Origin: Sparassis latifolia
Lineage: Eukaryota; Basidiomycota; Agaricomycetes; Polyporales; Sparassidaceae
DNA: 64,000 nucleotides
Direction of reading: 5' to 3'
Assembly (NCBI GenBank): GCA_018466975.1
Contig: CM031563.1
Span: 1-64,000 of the forward strand
Translations under genes and position numbers: made by a program
Notes under the pieces: model-generated
Database searches by the model: none
The model's input: only the letters and a program-made list of their open reading frames with translations
What the model was told of the DNA's origin: nothing
In this document: piece by piece, positions 45,550 to 56,318 of the stretch
How positions within the stretch are numbered: the first letter of the stretch is position 1
Layout: each line of letters starts with the position of its first letter

Positions 45550-46735
45550 GGTTTAGGAAAGAAATTCAGAGACGTTTAGCCTGAAGCACTGAAAGCGTAG
45601 CCTGGGTACAGAGAGATACAGAACACAGAGGTTTTATACAAAATCGTCCAGCGGCACTTGGGAACAAGGAACGGAGCTATCCAGAGCTCATCAGCAGACT
45701 TTGGTTGCTGCGAACGGTAGGCTGTGCGAGTAGACGGGGGAGCGGATAACTCCCGAGAATTGCATCGAGTTCCCTGAACCTGACTCAAGTCAACTGCCGC
45801 ATATGGGTTGTCACCCCGAGAAGCGCTGAGACTTGCAGGGCCCCAGCAGTTGGTAAGCTCTCCAGCCGGTGTCAACTGTGGGATTAACACCTCACCACAC
45901 CGTCCTCTTCGTGGAGCCCATCATCATGTAACGAGGCATCTTTTCCTGCCGAGGACGTTGTTGCTATCGGTCTGGTAGACCGACACACTGAGCGTCGCGC
46001 TCATCAAACGATGTTCAGAAATTTACATATGATTATACGCGAATTTCAAGACATACTATCTATCCATCCCCGAAGATGTCAATGTCGCCGGCGTTCGGCC
46101 CCCGGCACAATCTACTCACAGATCCAATGCTGCTATCCGGTAACGGGCATTGTTCTCCAATCGAACGGTATAGCCTAGAAGCTGTGCGGATGGGCGGCAG
46201 GAGCCGCGCCGTAGTATCGAGAGTGATCTACTCAGAGCCCGGATATCAATGAGCCTGCGCCATATCGTAGCGCTTGGTCTTCACGCTCAGACGTTACCCC
46301 GAGACCGGGGTGCGCATCCGACAGATAGTGATCGACTGCATACCACGAAGAACGGCTCCCAGAATCAGAAGAACATAGGAAGGCCAGCATTGTCAGCCTG
46401 AATAGCCAGAAGCAAGAAGGTGTGCACGCTGAGACCGGTAGTCAACTTCCTCTCCACAGCAGATGATTTCCGACGAATACAGCGTTCCTCATGCAGCGTA
46501 GGAGGATTAGCACAAAGCCATCTAGCCGCGAACCGGCAGCCGACTTCTCTTTAGTCACAATGACAAAGCTTAGGCAATATCTAGTAAAGCGAAGGAGTCA
46601 GCGCAGAGTCACCAGGGGATTACGACAAAGAAGTTCAACGACTAAATTGGGCGCAGACAAATTCGCACCTTCTAAGTCAACACACACAGTCTAAATGATG
46701 CGCTCGGAGATCCGGTCCTTCTGAGATCATGCGCA
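45550..46735. other. Intergenic / 5' flank of the MoCo-sulfurase-like gene
   Basis: No supported gene. Short minus-strand coding-like pieces near 46100-46420 may belong to the unresolved region that follows. Open frames are all below about 105 codons. Confidence 0.4.
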
Positions 46736-48641
46736 TCACCGTTCTGTACGGGACGGGAACTGGCGCAGAAGGTACCACAACTGGAGGGCGACGAGACTAC
46801 TCACGGCGGCCAACGATCCATGAGAATGCCTGAATGTCAGAGGACCCAGACGCTGTCCAATTTCCAACCAGTATTCATCAGAGCAGTTCAATGAGCGCTC
46901 TGTCGGTACGAAACACCACTCGCTTGCCGGCAGGAAACAACAGCGGAGCCCCGCAGCCCCGAGGAGACGGACCACATAACAAACCAAGGCACAGTGTCCA
47001 TGGGTGTGTTCACGTTGCGCAAAACATTCGAGAGAGAAAGAAGTCTAGGGACAATGCGTACCTGCGAAAAACAAAGTAATAGCGTGAGACCAACGAAAGC
47101 CGCCAAGAACATATTGACATAAGATTCGATGTTCTGAGCTCACTGTTGTTGGACCGTGAAACTTGTACGATTCTGAATTTGCAGCCACATCTGTACAATG
47201 GTGAGGTACTGCGGTACGTGACACTGGTTACTTAAACTCTATAGATACCCTGGAAGTGACGGACCATCACTAGATATCCAATTGTCAAATGTACGAGATC
47301 AGTATTATGACGCTCAAACCATACCTTAGAGGAAGACGTATCTGTGGTTTCCGCCACGTACGTAGGACTAATATGACGCATGCGACATTGGCCGACGGGT
47401 CACCATTAAGTAGTCGACAAAGGTCCGGTAACGAAGGGATTTAGACTTCACGGAATTATCGGCGGAAGCACTTTACCATGCGAAGGTATGAACGACAAAA
47501 GACGGCCAAGTCCGTTCGTGGTGCGCTAAATATTGAAATAGAATTTTCTGTGATTTAGATAAACCGCCTATGACACCGACAGAGGTCGAGGCCAATATGA
47601 AGCGCGGAAAGATTGCACCGTATGATCCAACGAGTACCGACTATCAGAGCTGTCCGTCACAATATGCCGTCCTGCTGAACTGATGAACACCGCAGATCCG
47701 GAGCATCTAAATCTCACAGAACAGTGAATCCATGCGAACAGGCGGACAGCTCGTAGACACGATGACCGCCCGGCCGACGGACGGTGAGAGACCTCTACTC
47801 AAGGTTTTCTCGGTACCGTCATACAAAGTAACCTCGTTCTTCGACAAAGAAACATCGATATTTGGGCCGCATGTGTAAGTGGAACATCCCCAATTGAATA
47901 GCCGGACGCAAAGAGGATATCTTTCTCATCGCTTTCGTGGAAGCAGACACAAGACAAGCGACGATCAGAGTCACCAACGTAAGACGCAGGAACAGATAGG
48001 TAAGTCAACAGTCATGCGATCGTTCGGTAAGATTCTTCAGTGAGAATTCATGAGCAGGACGGTGGGTGGACACAAGGAGGATCAGCGGACTCTCGACACG
48101 CTGGAAGACATTGAGCTCGAAGCTGAGAGCATGGGGCCCATATCGGCTGTCGACGCACGATATCCCAGCGTAGGGCGACTGCTGCATCAGTAAGGTGTGT
48201 GAAGATGAGAGACATACCTGCAGGACCTGGACCATCGCGGACAGAACTCTGCCAAGCGACAAATCGGCACGCGGCAGCCATGTGAGGTCTCTTTCCTTGT
48301 CAAAACAACGAGAGGATAACAACGTAGACTCAAGAGTTCTGTCAGCTGGAGCTTTTCCGACCGAGGAGTACCGAGTGCCTGCTCAGTGGTAGCAAGTTGC
48401 TCCGAACGAGCGGAGCCGTCGCGAAGGTGCTGAGTTATCACGTGACACGCGTTACGGCCTGCGGGCAAGGCAGAGCGCCTACTAGCAGCGCTTCAGGCGG
48501 AAGAGGTAGTTCATACCAGTTCGTTCGACAAGAACAAGTCTTCTGCTGGTTAATCCAGGTCAGGATTCCGTGACAAGAGGTGAGTCTCCTGCCCTGTATT
48601 GGAAATCCATGCAGCTCACAGTACCATGTGCGCGGGGGCAT
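46736..48641 (-). pseudogene. Unresolved or decayed minus-strand gene
   Basis: Several minus-strand segments look coding and have plausible splice sites. One is a CNCC-rich start near 48640 with a 58-nt GTATGA-CCGCAG intron. Another contains NACHVITQHLRDGSARSEQ. A third, DLTWLPRADLSLGRVLSAMV, joins QSPYAGISCVDSRYGPHALS across a 36-nt intron at 48186-48221, continuing as ELNVFQRVESPLILLVSTHR. Further down are NIDVSLSKNEVTLYDGTEKT, the sequon-bearing IVQMWLQIQNRTSFTVQQQ and a membrane-like ESYVNMFLAAFVGLTLLLCF. Between 47220 and 47600 all frames are closed. No single phase-consistent model was obtained and no family is recognised. It is either an intron-dense membrane or secreted protein or a decaying copy of one. 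Confidence 0.3.
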
Positions 48642-48745
48642 TGAACACGAACAGTCAATCAGGCAGATTGGACTACGGAGGGCTTGTCTGATCGTTCAAG
48701 TCTCGGGACTCCGCGCAGATTCTTCGTTCTTACTTCTGGCAGCAT

Positions 48746-51700
48746 ATGGAATTTCTCTCTCAGACATACATTGCCCTTCGGGGCCCGACCGGAGCCCCTC
48801 AGTCCCCAGCAGATACCATTGGCCGTCTCGCAGACCGTTTGTCACCTTCCACTCTCCTCGCAGATCGTCGCGCAGCCGTCCTTACCCTCAAGGGTCTTTC
48901 TCGTGACCACGGAGCAGACATTGGCGAGCGTGCTCTTCTTGGACTGATAGACGTACTGCAGAATGATGCAGAGATTGATGCAGATATCGGCAAAGCTGTC
49001 CTTGAGACCCTCAATATCTTGTGTGAGGTGGACTACAATGCTGGAGCTCAAGTGCAAGCCCGCGAGATTGGTTTCAAGCACACGGATGTTGTCTTAGCTG
49101 ACGAGAAAGTAGCTCACAAACTCTTCGCTCTTCTGGGCGACCAATCGTTCTACCTTCGTCTCTCTGTGCTTCAGTTCTTGTCCACTCTCTTGCAGAACCG
49201 GCCACAAGTAGTGCAGGGCTACTTCTTGAAAGCACCAGTCGGTCCTACCAGTTTTGTTGCCGTACTGGAAGAAAAAAGGGAGATTATTCGGCACGGTACG
49301 TGCCATCTTCTATCCCGTATGTTGAAGGGTCCAGGTATTCCTCCCACAAGCGCGTCTGTCGTTCCGAGAATATCCAGGCTTTCACTGACGTATTCCGAAT
49401 TGCTCGTGAACGCTTGTTGCTACTCTGTAACTGCCGAGGATGCCGTTGATTTAGGCACAGTGCACAGCCGTAACTTGAGCAAAACTGCTTGTTCGTTGCA
49501 TCCTGGTAAACTCTCTGCCCTATCTAAAGCTCGTGTGTTACGTCGACACCTATCAGTGTTGCGTGCTGTCACAGTTCTCTGTTTCTACGTGACAGATGCA
49601 GTTTGCTACGTTCGATTATAGTGACAGGGCGCGTCGTTTAGAACCAGTCCATTCACAGTCCATGCTACCCTCTTCTGTCTGCCTCCATTTGTTCTGACAT
49701 GTCCATCGCATTTACAGAAGCGATCTTCGTTCTCCAGTCCCTCATATCTCAAAGCCCGGAAATCCAGAAGATACTGGCATTCGAGGGAGCATTTGAACGA
49801 CTTTTCAACATTGTGGCAACAGAAGGTGGGATCGAGGGTGGAACAGTGGTCCACGAAGCACTAGCGTGCATCGACGGATTGTTGAGGTTCAACCAATCCA
49901 ACCAGGTGAGCACCCTGTCTTGTTATGAATGACTCGTGTCCGATTCCTTCTCAAGATGTCTTTGCCTTTGTGTTAACATGACTGATAACCTCACTCAGAG
50001 CTATCTCCGTGCAACATCACTTCCTCCTCTCCTTCTATCCCTCCTCGGCTTCCCTCCAAATCTTCCACACGATGCTCCCCCACCACAGGGCTTTGCCCTC
50101 CAGCTATGGGATGACGCGAAGAAACGTCCCAACGCAATCCTCGTGGTTGCCATTATTGGCCTGCTTGCAAAGGGTAGCAGTAGTGTGAGTGTTGGTGACC
50201 TAGCAGGCCTCAAGCTCTCACCCACCATTAATTGGACTAACCGCGTCATGTGGATTGACATGTGCTGCAGTCGCAAGACCCGCTGACCTTTCCGTTCAAT
50301 CGATGTCTTCTTGAGCTCGGATTAGCTTCCAATGCTCCTACATCGGTGAAGGCCGCAGTAAGTGTCCATCCGCGATCTGAAGTGCACCCATTGGCGCCTA
50401 ATGCGCCTGTTGATGCACCTAGGCTCTCCGCCGCCTTCCTTCAAATTTATCCAGCCTGCCGCTCGCACAGATGACTGTTACGCCGTACATGCCTGTGCCC
50501 GATACGAATGGCGAAGAGTGGGACCGTCTCGAACCTTCGTCGGCGTTAGATGTGCTAGTTGAACTTGTCCTTCACGGAGAATACAATGGCATGCTCGAAG
50601 GAGAGCGCCGCTCGAAGGACGGCATGGAACTTAGAGGCGTCGCGCTGGGAGTGTTCCAGGTAAGTGGTTCCAGTCAAGAAACTTTAGCTGAGAATCTGGA
50701 TCATGTTGCCTCCGGTAGAACTTCGTACAAAATGAAGAGATTTCGGAGGCAATTGTGGGGGCGATGGTAACACCGCAAGGTTCTCACTGTTTTCTCCATT
50801 TCTGCGCCATAACCTAACGTTGGATGAACTGCTTAGGCTCTGCACAAGCAGCACCAGTGACTCCTCTCCTTTATGCGCTGATCGCGCCACCTAGTTCACC
50901 GCTCAATATACCTGCAGTGACTTCCACGCATCTCGCCACACTCCTGTTCTCCCATCTACTCCGTGCATCTCCGCGCGCAAAAGCCGTCGCACGCTCTATC
51001 GTTCCTCCTAATGCCTCATCCCAGTCTGCGCAAGCATCCAGTTTCTTTGTTCCAGCAGACGGCGGTCCCCCTCCTGCGGATACACACGAAGAGGCCGCGG
51101 ACGTTGATGAGCCGCAGACGCTCCTGCAAATTCTCAGCGAGCATCTCTCGCTGGCGTTCCTAGCTCGTGGACGCCCGGATACCCCAGATCGGGAGGCACG
51201 GGAGTGGGACAGGTTACTGGTTGGCTATCTGACTTTACTGGTACAATGGTTGTGGGAAGACCCTCGCGCCGTGCGAGAGTTTCTAGAGGCCGGTGCGCTG
51301 AGCGTGGTACGTAGAAGTCACTGGCAGATTCGCTCACTTGTTCACGTGTTAAGTCGCTCACCGACGTAGCTGGTTGAGCCAATCAACCAGACAACAGACA
51401 CCGACGCTGTCATCCCAGGCCTTTGCGTATTCTTACTCGGCGTATGTTACGAGTTCAACCGCGAACCAGGAGAGATCACCCGGTATATACTGTCTTTCTC
51501 ATCACGTCTGCTCGCAACTGAAGCAGTATCCAGAACTACGATATACCCCATTCTTACTCGCCTCGGCGTGGATATGCTCGTAGGGCGTATTACACACCTA
51601 CGGGACGACGTCCGGTTCAAGGCCGTCGGACCCGACGTGCTCGTCCTTCCGTCGCCAAATGTCCCGCATCTTCGTCCGCCCCCGGGTCCCACAGGGAAAC

Positions 51701-52365
51701 CCGAGGTCGGAGAAGCCGAGATCTGGTTCGACTGGGCATTTGTCGACTTCTGGAAATCCAATTACTGTGAGATTCGCACCCAATCTCTTCCGAAAGCTAT
51801 TCGCGTGGGGGAAAGCTGAATCGTCGATCGTGTCATTCGCAGATACGGTGCAGAAGGGGATCGCAGCGGACCCGAAGTCACTGTCCTCTGCCGCCGGTAA
51901 GTGCAAAACCTGTCGCGTCTGCTGTGAACGACTGAAGGGCGCTGTTGCCACAGGACAAGGCGCTGAGACCGCGATGCTGGTCGCCTCTTTGCGGGACGTC
52001 ATTCGGAACCAGGCGACAGAGATCGAGGCATTGCGCACGCAGCTGAAGGGACTCTCTCCCGCGGCACCGCCAACAAATGATGTATGTCTTTCGTGCACAT
52101 TCGACAGTTTTGTCGCTCATGCTGAATTGGTGATTTCTAGCGCGAGGAGCTACTGGCCGAGATCTCGTCACTGAAAGAGGCGGCGCAGGTCGCGGAGGAT
52201 AAGAGGCGGGAGGGTGAGAAGGAGCAGGAGGACCTCCTGGTGCTGCTCGACGAGCTGAATAGCAAGCGCCGCAGAGATAAGGCGCGCATGCGTGAGGCTG
52301 GGATGGAAGTGTCGGAGGATGAGGATGAGGGCGAGGGCGCAGGGGATGAAGAGGAGGACGAGTGA
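48746..52365 (+). CDS. USO1: Vesicle tethering factor Uso1/p115
   Basis: Twelve exons (48746-49295, 49718-49905, 49999-50184, 50271-50357, 50423-50659, 50719-50779, 50837-51306, 51370-51482, 51534-51766, 51843-51896, 51954-52081, 52141-52365) give 843 residues with every phase checked. The armadillo-like globular head is clear: LTLKGLSRDHGADIGERALL, ADEKVAHKLFALLGDQSFYL, QNRPQVVQGYFLKAP, EALACIDGLLRFNQSNQ and ELRGVALGVFQNFVQNEEIS. A short coiled coil follows (ELLAEISSLKEAAQVAEDKR), then an acidic tail. p115 tethers ER-derived COPII vesicles at the Golgi with Rab1 and SNAREs (established). The coiled coil is far shorter than in yeast Uso1 (about 1,800 residues), nearer to animal p115. The first intron is 422 nt, exceptional here. 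Confidence 0.95.
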
Positions 52366-52578
52366 CGAACTTACAACGGTATTGTCTTTCATACCACAAA
52401 CTAGTGTTTCTTTCGAACACTCGCAGGAGATGTAGTTACTGCTGTCGGATCCTCAGACTTGCCTATTTTTTTGTGATAAATTTTTTTTGACATGCTGATT
52501 CGTTCAAGACGTCATCAGCGGCAAGTTGGTCATAGGTTAAAATACAGAGGACAAGAAACCAAACACCGTCGACCGCAC

Positions 52579-53781
52579 TCAGCCGTCAAACATGCTGCCG
52601 TCCATGCGCACACCCATGGACTGTTTGATATCCATTCCTAACAGCTTCATCTTCCCAGCCTGTTCAAAGGAAACGAGGAACAGCCGCATCAGCATGACGT
52701 AGTGGGTAGGTGCAGGGTGCAATCACGACGTACCTCTATGCGCTCGTTCTGCACGCGGCGAAGCTCCTGCAGCTGATCCTTGTTCATGTACGTTTCGCGC
52801 TCGATGGCACGGCGCTTGTGCGTGCTCTCGAGGGCCCGCATGTCCGCTGCGGGATCATACGCGTCGTCTGGAGGTGGGACGAATTCACCCGAGCGCAACG
52901 CCGTCATGCGCCGCTCGTATGCTTCCATGTGGTAGAACTTCTCGTGTGGAAGCGTTGCTACGGATAGCTACATAGTTAGCGACATGCGTTGGTCAGCCGA
53001 GAGGAAACAGACCAGTGTTATAATCCTCCACGAACTGGGCGAATTCTTTCTTCGTCTGCTCCTTGGAGATTGTCTCTGGGTTGATCTTGCGCTCCTCAAC
53101 GAGCCAGGCGCGGAACTCCTGCTCCTTATTGTACAAACTGAAAGGTAGATGAGCATTTATGCACATGTTCGCGCCTCAATGATGTACGTACTCGGTTTCG
53201 TTGATTATTCCATACTTTCCCCACTGGTGGCTCACAGCACCACTCTTCTTTTTCTGCGAGACCATTCATGGTCAAGATAGAACAACATGAGGTAGACAGC
53301 GAGAACGCACCTTCTTCTCTTTCTTCTCCTTCCTCCGCTCCTTCTTCTCCCGCTCCCGACTCCCGCTCCTACGCTTCTTGTGCTTGTCCTTCCTTCGCTT
53401 GTGGCGCCTGTGCTCAGAGGAGCTCGACGCCTCACTCGAGACCGAGCGTGACCGTCTACGCTTATCTGACGAGGGCGACGGCGAACGTGAGGCGGACCGT
53501 CCTCGTTTTCGGCTCCTGTGATCAGGTCTGTCCTCCAGCGAGCGAGAAGGGGAGCGCGAGTCCGGCCGCCGTCGCTTCGGACTGCGTGAACGCGAGCGGC
53601 GCCGTGACCTTGAGCGACTTGCCCGCCGTGTCGCATGTGGGGAGTGAGAGTATGGGTGGTCGCGTCCGCGGTCTGTGTCCCTCACCCTCCCGTTTTCCCT
53701 CACCCTCTCCTCCCTCTCTCGCGAGTGGCTCCTCGCTGTACGCGTGTGCTGTCGATATCGGTCGTCCGCCCTGGATGACAT
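52579..53781 (-). CDS. Nuclear RS-domain protein, probable splicing-related
   Basis: Exons 53311-53781, 53192-53253, 53013-53137, 52734-52957 and 52579-52659 are in phase and give 320 residues. Residues 1-157 form an Arg/Ser- and Lys-rich domain with many SRSR, RSRS and KKERRKEKK runs. The conserved C-terminal half contains KKKSGAVSHQWGKYGIINET, EQEFRAWLVEERKINPETIS, KKEFAQFVEDYNTATLPHEK and a block ending SMGVRMDGSMFDG. That half is shared by uncharacterised eukaryotic RS-rich nuclear proteins (family knowledge from memory). Involvement in pre-mRNA processing is inferred from the RS domain. Its 3' end converges on Uso1 with about 210 bp between stops. Confidence 0.87.
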
Positions 53782-54159
53782 GACGATGTAAATGAGCTAG
53801 ACGTCGTGTGGGGTCGTCGGTGCAGCTGAGATGGCGGTGAGAGCACTAGTAGACGGGCCCAGCGCGCCGGCCGATCGCGCGTCTGTTTGCACGAGGAGCT
53901 GGTGTCCTCGGCGCTTCCAATTGCAACCTCGTCGCTCAACGTTGCATCACCGTAGGAAAAATATGACTGTGCACTGGATACGGTGAATGCATGCAGAGTT
54001 TTTTGTAAGGCAGTGAGCGACCTCGAACGTCGGGAGGAAATGAAGACCCGAACTGCGCGAGAGCCGCCGGGATGACACGTCGCTCGTTATACGGCCCGCA
54101 GGCTGCTGCAGAGCGCAATGACGCTATGAAGTAACACTCTTCTCTTCTCAACTCATGCC
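53782..54159. other. Divergent intergenic region
   Basis: Shared 5' flank of the RS-domain gene (-) and the oxidoreductase gene (+). No specific site was recognised. Confidence 0.5.
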
Positions 54160-55855
54160 ATGGCCGTCGCAGACATTCTCCTCCTCGGTGCTACAGGTAG
54201 CGTTGGCGTCGTCTCAACCAGCGTTCATGCACAACTCACGAAGCTTCACCAGGTTACACAGGCCGCCTCATAGCCCGATACCTCTGCAACCATCCCCAAC
54301 GTGCGACCTTCACCCTCGCCGTCGCCGGGCGTTCCAAAGTCAAACTAGAGTCCCTCAAGACCTCTGTCGCACTCGACGACCGCGTCGAGCTCCTACAAAT
54401 CGATGTCGCAAAACCCGAAGAGCTCGACGCGGCCGTGGAGGGCGTGAAGGTCGTCATCAACGCCGTGGGCCCGTACTGGCGTTGGGGCACAGAAGTTGTC
54501 AGGTGCGCTAGGCTTATCGTGTGTTCCCGCGACCTCTCGTAAAGTTATGGGTCTGCAGAGCGTGCACGAGGCATGGTGTGCACTACGTCGACCTCGCCGC
54601 AGAGACGCCGTGGATACAGAAGATCATATTCAAGTGAGTTTCCAGATGCTTGTGGCCCTATAATGTCCTCACGCAGTCGCAGGTTTGACTACTTTGCGTC
54701 CAAGACCAATACAATCATCATCCCCTCATGCGGCCTTGTGTCCGCGCCCGCCGACCTCCTCGTCCACCTTGCGAACAAAACGCTCAAGGATACACTCGGC
54801 CCTGATGTCTCGCTCGGCGAGTCCCTCACTGTCTACGACATGCCGGGCCTCGCATCGGGCGGGACGTACGCGTCTGCGCTGTCATTGTTCGAAGACGTCC
54901 CTCGTGCGAGGCTCACCGCAGCAATGCAGGATTATTCTCTCAGCTCCGGTATGTGCCCCTCCCATCCTAGATACGCTCCGGGACGCTCATTCCCTTTCGC
55001 AGCCATCCACGGCGCGCCCAGCGAGTCGCTCCAGCTCGCCCGCCCCGTCCCCTTCACGCGCTCGGGCAAGCACGCGACGTTCCACCCAATCTCGTTCCCG
55101 GACCGTGCGGTCGTACAGCGCACGTGGGGCCTGCATGCACTCGCCGCGCAGTCAGTGGGGCTCGCCCCCGAGGACACTGACAGCGCGCGTCGGCGGACGT
55201 ACGGCCCCCGCTTCACGTACGACGAGGGCGCGCTGTCCCCGGTTCCCTGGAGCGTCCCGTCGGCGCTGATTAGCGCAGGGTGGCTGGTTGGGCTTACGCT
55301 GCTGATGATCTTCCCACCTGTAGGTCACCCTTATGTCCGCTTAGAGGGAATACGTCATTGATGCATGATACTGAGCGTAGGTGCGATGGATCTTCAAGGC
55401 ATTTGTACCCTCGCCCGGGGAGGGCCCGTCAGACAAGTGCATCTTTACTTGGGTCGGTTCTATGCAATTATCTAAACGTTGTCAACAGGGTGTTGGAGGC
55501 AGGATTTATAGAGGCGACGAACTACACCACATCTGCTCCAAGCCCAGACCTGCCAGAAACACACGTCAAGACCGTGCTGCGCGGGCGAGGAGATCCCGGG
55601 TATCTCTTGTCGTCCAGTACGTGCATGATCACCTTCATCTCTTTCTCCACTCGATCACTGAATGCCCGACCCCTGTCAGTGATAATATCAGAGTGTGCGC
55701 TTGCCCTCCTGCTCGACAAGTCGTTACTGCCCCCGCTCGCTCGCGTCGGCGGGGTACTTACGCCCGCGAGCGCACTTGGGGACGTACTCATCAATCGCCT
55801 GGAGGCGTGCGGACGCTTCGAGTTTGAGAGCGTGGTCGTTCCGCCGGAGGAGTAG
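54160..55855 (+). CDS. Saccharopine dehydrogenase-like oxidoreductase
   Basis: Exons 54160-54196, 54253-54502, 54559-54633, 54683-54948, 55003-55319, 55381-55436, 55489-55616 and 55680-55855 are in phase and give 434 residues. The N-terminal Rossmann fold DILLLGATGYTGRLIARYL is completed across the first junction, with TLAVAGRSKVKLE, VVINAVGPYWRWG and HYVDLAAETPWI following. A hydrophobic segment (ALISAGWLVGLTLLMIF) precedes the C-terminal part, as in animal SCCPDH and bacterial trans-acting enoyl reductases. These NAD(P)-binding proteins are associated with lipid droplets or lipid modification; the reaction here is unknown. An overlapping ATG at 54155 is out of frame, so 54160 is the start. 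Confidence 0.92.
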
Positions 55856-56318
55856 TCGGGGAAAACTCGGTGGTGTCGGCGCCGAACCACGGTTGGTGCC
55901 GTCAACATGTTATATGACTCATTGCTAGTGCTAGGATCTTTAGCCGGGTGATATCTTAAGCAATCTATCGTAATACACTTGGAATTGCTGTGGCCCCCCA
56001 GGTGTGTCTTCGAGTATATGTGGTCTCCTGTCGACATGGAATCATGAAGGATTTTGATCAGAGGCGGCAGCGGGGATTCGTACACCTACTAACTGATTGT
56101 CGTCGCTTCCATCCTTCACCCTGGATTAAACGCAGGTACATATCGCCTATCAGAGACTCGACGCGTACCACGAGCAAGCACGCAACATGACCGTATGTGA
56201 GTTAGATGATGACACGGCAAGAAGGTCAGATGCTATCGAAGCTCCTCCGCGGTCCGGAGAAAAGGGGGGGAACACGCTCAAATACGCTGGAGCGGGCTAA
56301 GGAAGAGGCGTATTCGCG
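55856..56318. other. Intergenic
   Basis: Lies between two plus-strand genes. Nothing recognised. Confidence 0.5.

Noticed and set aside
51598..52098. 166-codon minus-strand open frame
   Set aside because: It lies opposite conserved Uso1 exons 9-11 and has no motif.
53268..53783. 171-codon plus-strand open frame
   Set aside because: It is the antisense of the RS-domain exon, whose repetitive codons keep the opposite strand open.
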